Of a stretch of DNA of 64,000 bases, positions 60,456 to 64,000 are shown piece by piece. This DNA comes from JAWLAT01 sp041395325 (GTDB lineage: Bacteria; Pseudomonadota; Gammaproteobacteria; Xanthomonadales; SZUA-5). Positions within the stretch are counted from its first letter, which is position 1, and each line of letters starts with the position of its first letter. Location: contig JAWLAT010000014.1 of assembly GCA_041395325.1 (NCBI GenBank), forward strand, positions 1 to 64,000. Direction: 5' to 3'. The notes under the pieces are model-generated. The model saw only the letters and a program-made list of their open reading frames with translations, searched no databases and had not been told where the DNA came from. The position numbers were made by a program, and so were the translations under genes.

Positions 60456-60478
60456 TGCCAAAAATAACTTGTACGGAT
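60456..60478 (+). repeat. Inverted repeat, left copy
   Basis: TGCCAAAAATAACTTGTAC plus GGAT. It matches the reverse complement of 61276-61298 at 20 of 23 positions, and begins 27 bp before the ATG at 60483. Confidence 0.8.
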
Positions 60479-60482
60479 CGCC

Positions 60483-61358
60483 ATGGACCCCACCGAGCGC
60501 CGCCGCGCGGTGGTTTCAGCCCGTCTGAGCGGGGCCAGCCTGCGGCAAGCCGCCGCCGCTGCTGGCGTGTCCCTGCCCACTGCGGTGGCAGCCTGGCGTC
60601 GCTTTCAGACGGAAGGCTGGACGGGGCTGGAAGCACGTCGCAGTGGACGCAAGGCGCTGCCACCAGACGGTCTGCAAGCGCCGATCTGGCAATGGCTGCG
60701 GGGAGCCTTTCTGGCCAATGAACTGGCGCCGGACGGCGCCCCCTGGAGCCTGGCACATTGCGTCACCGAGCTGCGACGGGCTGGTCTGCAGACCAGTTCG
60801 AGGCGACTGCACCGACGGCTGCAGGACTGGGGCATCTATGGCACCGGCAAGGCCTTCTGGTCGCAACTTGACCCGGACTGGTGGCGCGAGCTTCGACACC
60901 TCAACGGGATGGACGGACGCTGGGTCGGCCTGGAGGAATCAACGCTGCCGCCGCCACTTCAGCAGTCCGGCAAACGGGGCGGACTGCTGCGCGCGATTGA
61001 CCGCCGCGGACGGGTGCAGTGGGCCTTCTGGCGGGGTTCGCTGCGAGCGCCGGCGCTCACCCGCTTCGTCGCCAGCCTGAGCGGCGCCGACGCTACGGCC
61101 CTGTTGATCGTTCCTGGCCGGGGCTGGCCCGAAGTGGCCAGCAGCTGGTTGTCGGAGCAGGCCGGCGTTCGGTTGTTTGTGCCGCCAGCGCACAGGCCGC
61201 GTTCGCGCAGTCGAGTGCGCACGCCCCTCGCCGTCGAGAACCAGTCCAGGACACCGCTCTCGCCAGGCCTCGATCATCTGTACAAGCAATTTTTGGCAGT
61301 ACATTCGCGAAACCAGTCCGACTATGCTGCGCGTCCGCTTCGTCAATCGTCTTCGCGC
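60483..61358 (+). CDS. IS630-type transposase-like frame, open into cysD
   Basis: 292 codons with no stop before the cysD ATG. Residues ~1-55 are a helix-turn-helix (LSGASLRQAAAAAGVSLPTA, AWRRFQTEGWTGLEARRSGR); ~85-125 resemble the winged helix of IS630 proteins (LRRAGLQTSSRRLHRRLQDW). The region ~145-245 follows the DDE_3 pattern, but the first DE is WVGLEEST, the DNxxxH block is LIVPGRGWPEV and no C-terminal Glu is clear, so catalysis is probably lost. The absence of frameshifts over 876 bp argues for recent loss or retained DNA-binding function. Whether it is translated alone, fused to CysD, or not at all is unknown. Confidence 0.5.
61276..61298 (-). repeat. Inverted repeat, right copy
   Basis: Reverse complement reads TGCCAAAAATTGCTTGTAC plus AGAT; partner of 60456-60478. 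It lies 60 bp before the cysD ATG and is inside the continuous open frame. Confidence 0.8.
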
Positions 61359-62258
61359 ATGACTCTTGATCACCTGGCCAGGCTGGAAGCCGAAGCAATT
61401 CACATCTTTCGTGAGGTCGTCGCCGAAGCCGAGCGACCGGTCATGCTCTATTCGATCGGCAAGGACAGCGCCGTGTTGCTGCATGTGGCGCTGAAGGCCT
61501 TCTACCCGGCCCGCCTGCCCTTCCCGCTGCTGCACGTCGACACGGGCTGGAAGTTCCGGGCCATGTACGCGCACCGGGACCGCATCGTGCGCGAGTCACA
61601 GCTCGAACTGATCGTTTATCGCAATCCGGACGGTGTGGCCCGCGGTATCAATCCCTTCGACCACGGTGCCGGCCTGCACACCGACATCATGAAGACCCAG
61701 GCACTGAAGCAGGCGTTGGATCTGCACGGCTTCGACGTCGCCTTTGGCGGCGCACGCCGAGACGAGGAAAAGTCACGGGCGAAGGAACGGGTGCTTTCTC
61801 TGCGCAACGCCCAGCATCGCTGGGACCCGAAGAATCAACGGCCGGAGCTCTGGCGGTTGTACAACGGGCGCAAACGCAAGGGCGAAAGCCTGCGTGCCTT
61901 TCCCTTGTCGAACTGGACCGAAGCGGACATCTGGCAGTACATCCGCCGCGAAGGCATCGAATTGGTGCCCCTGTATTTTGCCGCCGAACGCCCGGTGGTC
62001 GAGCGCGATGGTGTGCTGATCATGGTGGACGACGAGCGCATGCCGCTGCGACCCGGCGAGGTACCGGTACAGCGCAAGGTGCGCTTTCGCACGCTCGGCT
62101 GCTATCCACTGACCGGTGCGATCGAATCGGAAGCTGACACCCTGGACGGGATCATCACCGAAACCTTGGCCAGTCGCAGTTCCGAGCGGCAGGGCCGGGT
62201 CATTGACCACGATGCCGGTGCTTCGATGGAAAAGAAGAAGCAGGAGGGCTACTTCTGA
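61359..62258 (+). CDS. cysD: Sulfate adenylyltransferase subunit 2
   Basis: 299 residues from ATG 61359 (MTLDHLARLEAEAIHIFREV), the usual family length. PP-loop motif VMLYSIGKDSAVLLHVALKA, LHVDTGWKFRAMY, and FGGARRDEEKSRAKER are intact. With CysN it makes adenosine 5'-phosphosulfate from ATP and sulfate. No ribosome site precedes this ATG, and the frame stays open upstream to 60483, so the true start needs testing. Its stop overlaps the cysNC start by one base. Confidence 0.93.
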   Translation: MTLDHLARLEAEAIHIFREVVAEAERPVMLYSIGKDSAVLLHVALKAFYPARLPFPLLHVDTGWKFRAMYAHRDRIVRESQLELIVYRNPDGVARGINPFDHGAGLHTDIMKTQALKQALDLHGFDVAFGGARRDEEKSRAKERVLSLRNAQHRWDPKNQRPELWRLYNGRKRKGESLRAFPLSNWTEADIWQYIRREGIELVPLYFAAERPVVERDGVLIMVDDERMPLRPGEVPVQRKVRFRTLGCYPLTGAIESEADTLDGIITETLASRSSERQGRVIDHDAGASMEKKKQEGYF

Positions 62259-64000
62259 TGAATTCGCCTTTGACGTCGAACGCACCGGACAACATCGACC
62301 TGCTGCGCTTCATCACCTGCGGCAGTGTCGACGATGGCAAGAGCACCTTGCTCGGGCGCCTGCTGTACGAATCGCGACAGATCTACGACGACCAGCTGGC
62401 GACATTGCGCAGCGAGTCGCAGCGCATGGGCACGCAGAACGGCGAGTTGGACTTTGCACTGCTGGTCGATGGACTGGAAGCCGAACGCGAGCAGGGCATC
62501 ACCATCGATGTGGCCTACCGCTACTTTGCCACCCAGCGGCGTCGCTTCATCGTGGCCGACACACCGGGCCACGAGCAGTACACCCGCAACATGGTCACCG
62601 GCGCCTCCAATGCCGAGTTGGCCATCCTGCTGGTGGATGCGCGCAAGGGCATCCTGACGCAAACCCGCAGGCATGCCTATCTGGTTCACTTGCTGGGCAT
62701 TCGGCAGCTGATTCTGGCTGTGAACAAGATGGATCTGGTGGACTGGTCGGAGGCGGTTTTTGACGAAATTCGCGAGGATTTCCAAGACTTTGCCAACCAG
62801 CTCGGCATCGACCGGTTCCATGCGATTCCGCTCAGCGCCTTGCACGGCGACAATCTCTGGCAGGGCAGTGAGCGCAGCGACTGGTATCACGGTGCGACGT
62901 TGATGGGTCTGCTGGAAAGCCTGCCGGCCCACCCACAGGAAGCAGGGACGCAGCCGGCGCGCTTTCCGGTGCAATGGGTCAGTCGTCCGAATCAGGACTT
63001 TCGCGGCTACGCCGGCACCCTGGCCAGCGGGGTGATCCGACCGGGTGATCGGTTGCGCGTACAGCCTTCGGGCCGCTCGGCCCAGGTGGCGCGCATCGTG
63101 ACCGCCGACGGCGATCTGGCCGAAGCTACTGCCGGCCAGGCCGTGACACTGACCCTCACTGAAGAACTGGACATTTCCCGCGGCGACCTGCTCAGCAGCG
63201 CCGAGCAGCCGGCGGAGTCGGCCGATCAATTCGAAGCCACCATCGTCTGGATGCACGAGCAGCCGCTGCTGCCAGGGCGCAGCTATGCCTTCAAACTGGC
63301 CAGCAGCCAGGCGCGCGTGCAGGTCACCGACCTGAAATACCGGGTCAACGTCAACACGCTCGAGCACACCGCCGCCTCGACGCTGGGCCTGAACGACATC
63401 GGCGTCGCCAGCATCAGTCTGGATCGGCCGGTGGGCTTTGATCCCTACCGAGAGATCCGCGACACCGGCGCCTTCCTGATCATCGATCGGGAAAGCGGCC
63501 AGACCCTGGGCGCCGGGATGATCCATTTCGCCTTGCGGCGGGCCAGCAACATTCACCGCCAGGCGCTGGACGTCGACAAGCAGTTGCGCGCGGGCCTGAA
63601 GGCGCAGCGACCCTGTGTGCTGTGGTTCACCGGCCTCTCCGGTGCCGGCAAGTCGACCATCGCCAATGCCGTCGAAAAGCGTCTGGCGGCGCTGGGCCAC
63701 CACACCTATCTGCTCGATGGTGACAATGTGCGCCACGGTCTCAATCGCGATCTGGGCTTCACCGATGTTGATCGGGTCGAGAACATTCGCCGCATCGCCG
63801 AAGTGGCGCGACTGATGGTCGACGCCGGCCTGATTGTCTTGACGGCCTTCATTTCGCCCTTCCGCTCCGAGCGCGAGATGGCGCGTGGCCTGCTCGGGGA
63901 AGGCGAGTTCTTCGAAATCCATGTGGACACGCCGCTGGCCGAAGCCGAGCGCCGCGACGTCAAGGGTCTGTACGCGAAGGCACGCCGCGGCGAGCTGAAG
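62258..64000 (+). CDS. cysNC: Bifunctional sulfate adenylyltransferase subunit 1 / adenylylsulfate kinase (runs off right edge)
   Basis: 581 codons are present and the frame is open at the window end. The CysN GTPase part has CGSVDDGKSTLLGRLLYES, ADTPGHEQYTRNM and NKMDLVD. The CysC kinase part begins near residue 448 with LWFTGLSGAGKSTIANAVEK and LLDGDNVRHGLNRDLGF. It drives APS synthesis by GTP hydrolysis and then phosphorylates APS to PAPS. AGGAGGG lies 9 bp before the ATG at 62258. About 40-60 C-terminal residues are missing. Confidence 0.95.
   Translation, partial: MNSPLTSNAPDNIDLLRFITCGSVDDGKSTLLGRLLYESRQIYDDQLATLRSESQRMGTQNGELDFALLVDGLEAEREQGITIDVAYRYFATQRRRFIVADTPGHEQYTRNMVTGASNAELAILLVDARKGILTQTRRHAYLVHLLGIRQLILAVNKMDLVDWSEAVFDEIREDFQDFANQLGIDRFHAIPLSALHGDNLWQGSERSDWYHGATLMGLLESLPAHPQEAGTQPARFPVQWVSRPNQDFRGYAGTLASGVIRPGDRLRVQPSGRSAQVARIVTADGDLAEATAGQAVTLTLTEELDISRGDLLSSAEQPAESADQFEATIVWMHEQPLLPGRSYAFKLASSQARVQVTDLKYRVNVNTLEHTAASTLGLNDIGVASISLDRPVGFDPYREIRDTGAFLIIDRESGQTLGAGMIHFALRRASNIHRQALDVDKQLRAGLKAQRPCVLWFTGLSGAGKSTIANAVEKRLAALGHHTYLLDGDNVRHGLNRDLGFTDVDRVENIRRIAEVARLMVDAGLIVLTAFISPFRSEREMARGLLGEGEFFEIHVDTPLAEAERRDVKGLYAKARRGELK

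Larger units (their letters stand above)
60456..61298 (+). mobile_element. Putative degenerate IS630-like element upstream of cysD
   Basis: An 843-bp segment bounded by 23-bp imperfect inverted repeats and filled by one transposase-like reading frame, the structure of a simple insertion sequence. No TA or other target duplication flanks it (CT on the left, GT on the right), and the catalytic acids of its ORF are not recognisable, so it is either an old remnant or a domesticated unit. Confidence 0.5.

Overview
The window is a 64 kb, GC-rich chromosomal segment of a gammaproteobacterium, most likely of the Xanthomonadales/Lysobacterales. The evidence is the order pilJ-pilI-pilH-pilG | gshB-tonB-yqgE-ruvX-pyrR-pyrB-pyrC', a class II DAHP synthase, an alpha/spc operon junction without rpmJ, a fused CysNC, and a perfect CRP/Clp-type palindrome beside pilin genes. 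The genus cannot be fixed from the sequence alone.

Layout. 1-1877 (minus): the pilGHIJ twitching-chemotaxis genes, with pilJ running off the left edge. 2179-8415 (plus): glutathione synthetase, a TonB-like protein, YqgE, RuvX, PyrR, aspartate transcarbamoylase with an apparently inactive dihydroorotase-like subunit, and a TPR lipoprotein, mostly overlapping and translationally coupled. 8440-9843 (minus): class II DAHP synthase. 10021-16760 (minus): a minor-pilin operon, fimT-pilW-pilX-pilV, whose pilX is split by an IS3-family insertion (13176-14416) with a 5-bp target duplication; its last gene is an unusually large 791-residue prepilin. 16931-17311 (plus): a divergent pilE-type pilin. 17408-17914 (minus): dsbB.

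18108-49768 (minus) is one nearly continuous block of translation and transcription genes. Read in the direction of transcription it runs tRNA-Tyr, tRNA-Gly, tRNA-Thr, tufB, tRNA-Trp, secE, nusG, rplKAJL, rpoBC, then rpsL, rpsG, fusA, tufA, then the S10, spc and alpha operons ending at rplQ. Convincing sigma70 promoters are visible ahead of the tRNA-tufB, str, S10 and alpha units. The two tuf genes encode identical proteins and differ at one silent base in the aligned text.

49945-53414 (minus): two paralogous secreted DUF11-repeat proteins with near-identical C-terminal halves and an IPTL-CTERM-like tail, each with its own UUCG-type terminator. 53584-59461 (minus): gltB-gltD glutamate synthase. 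59715-60284 (minus): a secreted chalcone isomerase-like protein. 60483-64000 (plus): cysD and cysNC for sulfate activation; cysNC runs off the right edge. Directly upstream of cysD, in the same open frame and bounded by a 23-bp imperfect inverted repeat, lies an IS630-type transposase-like reading frame without recognisable catalytic acids. It is the least explained object in the window. No CRISPR array, rRNA or phage region is seen.
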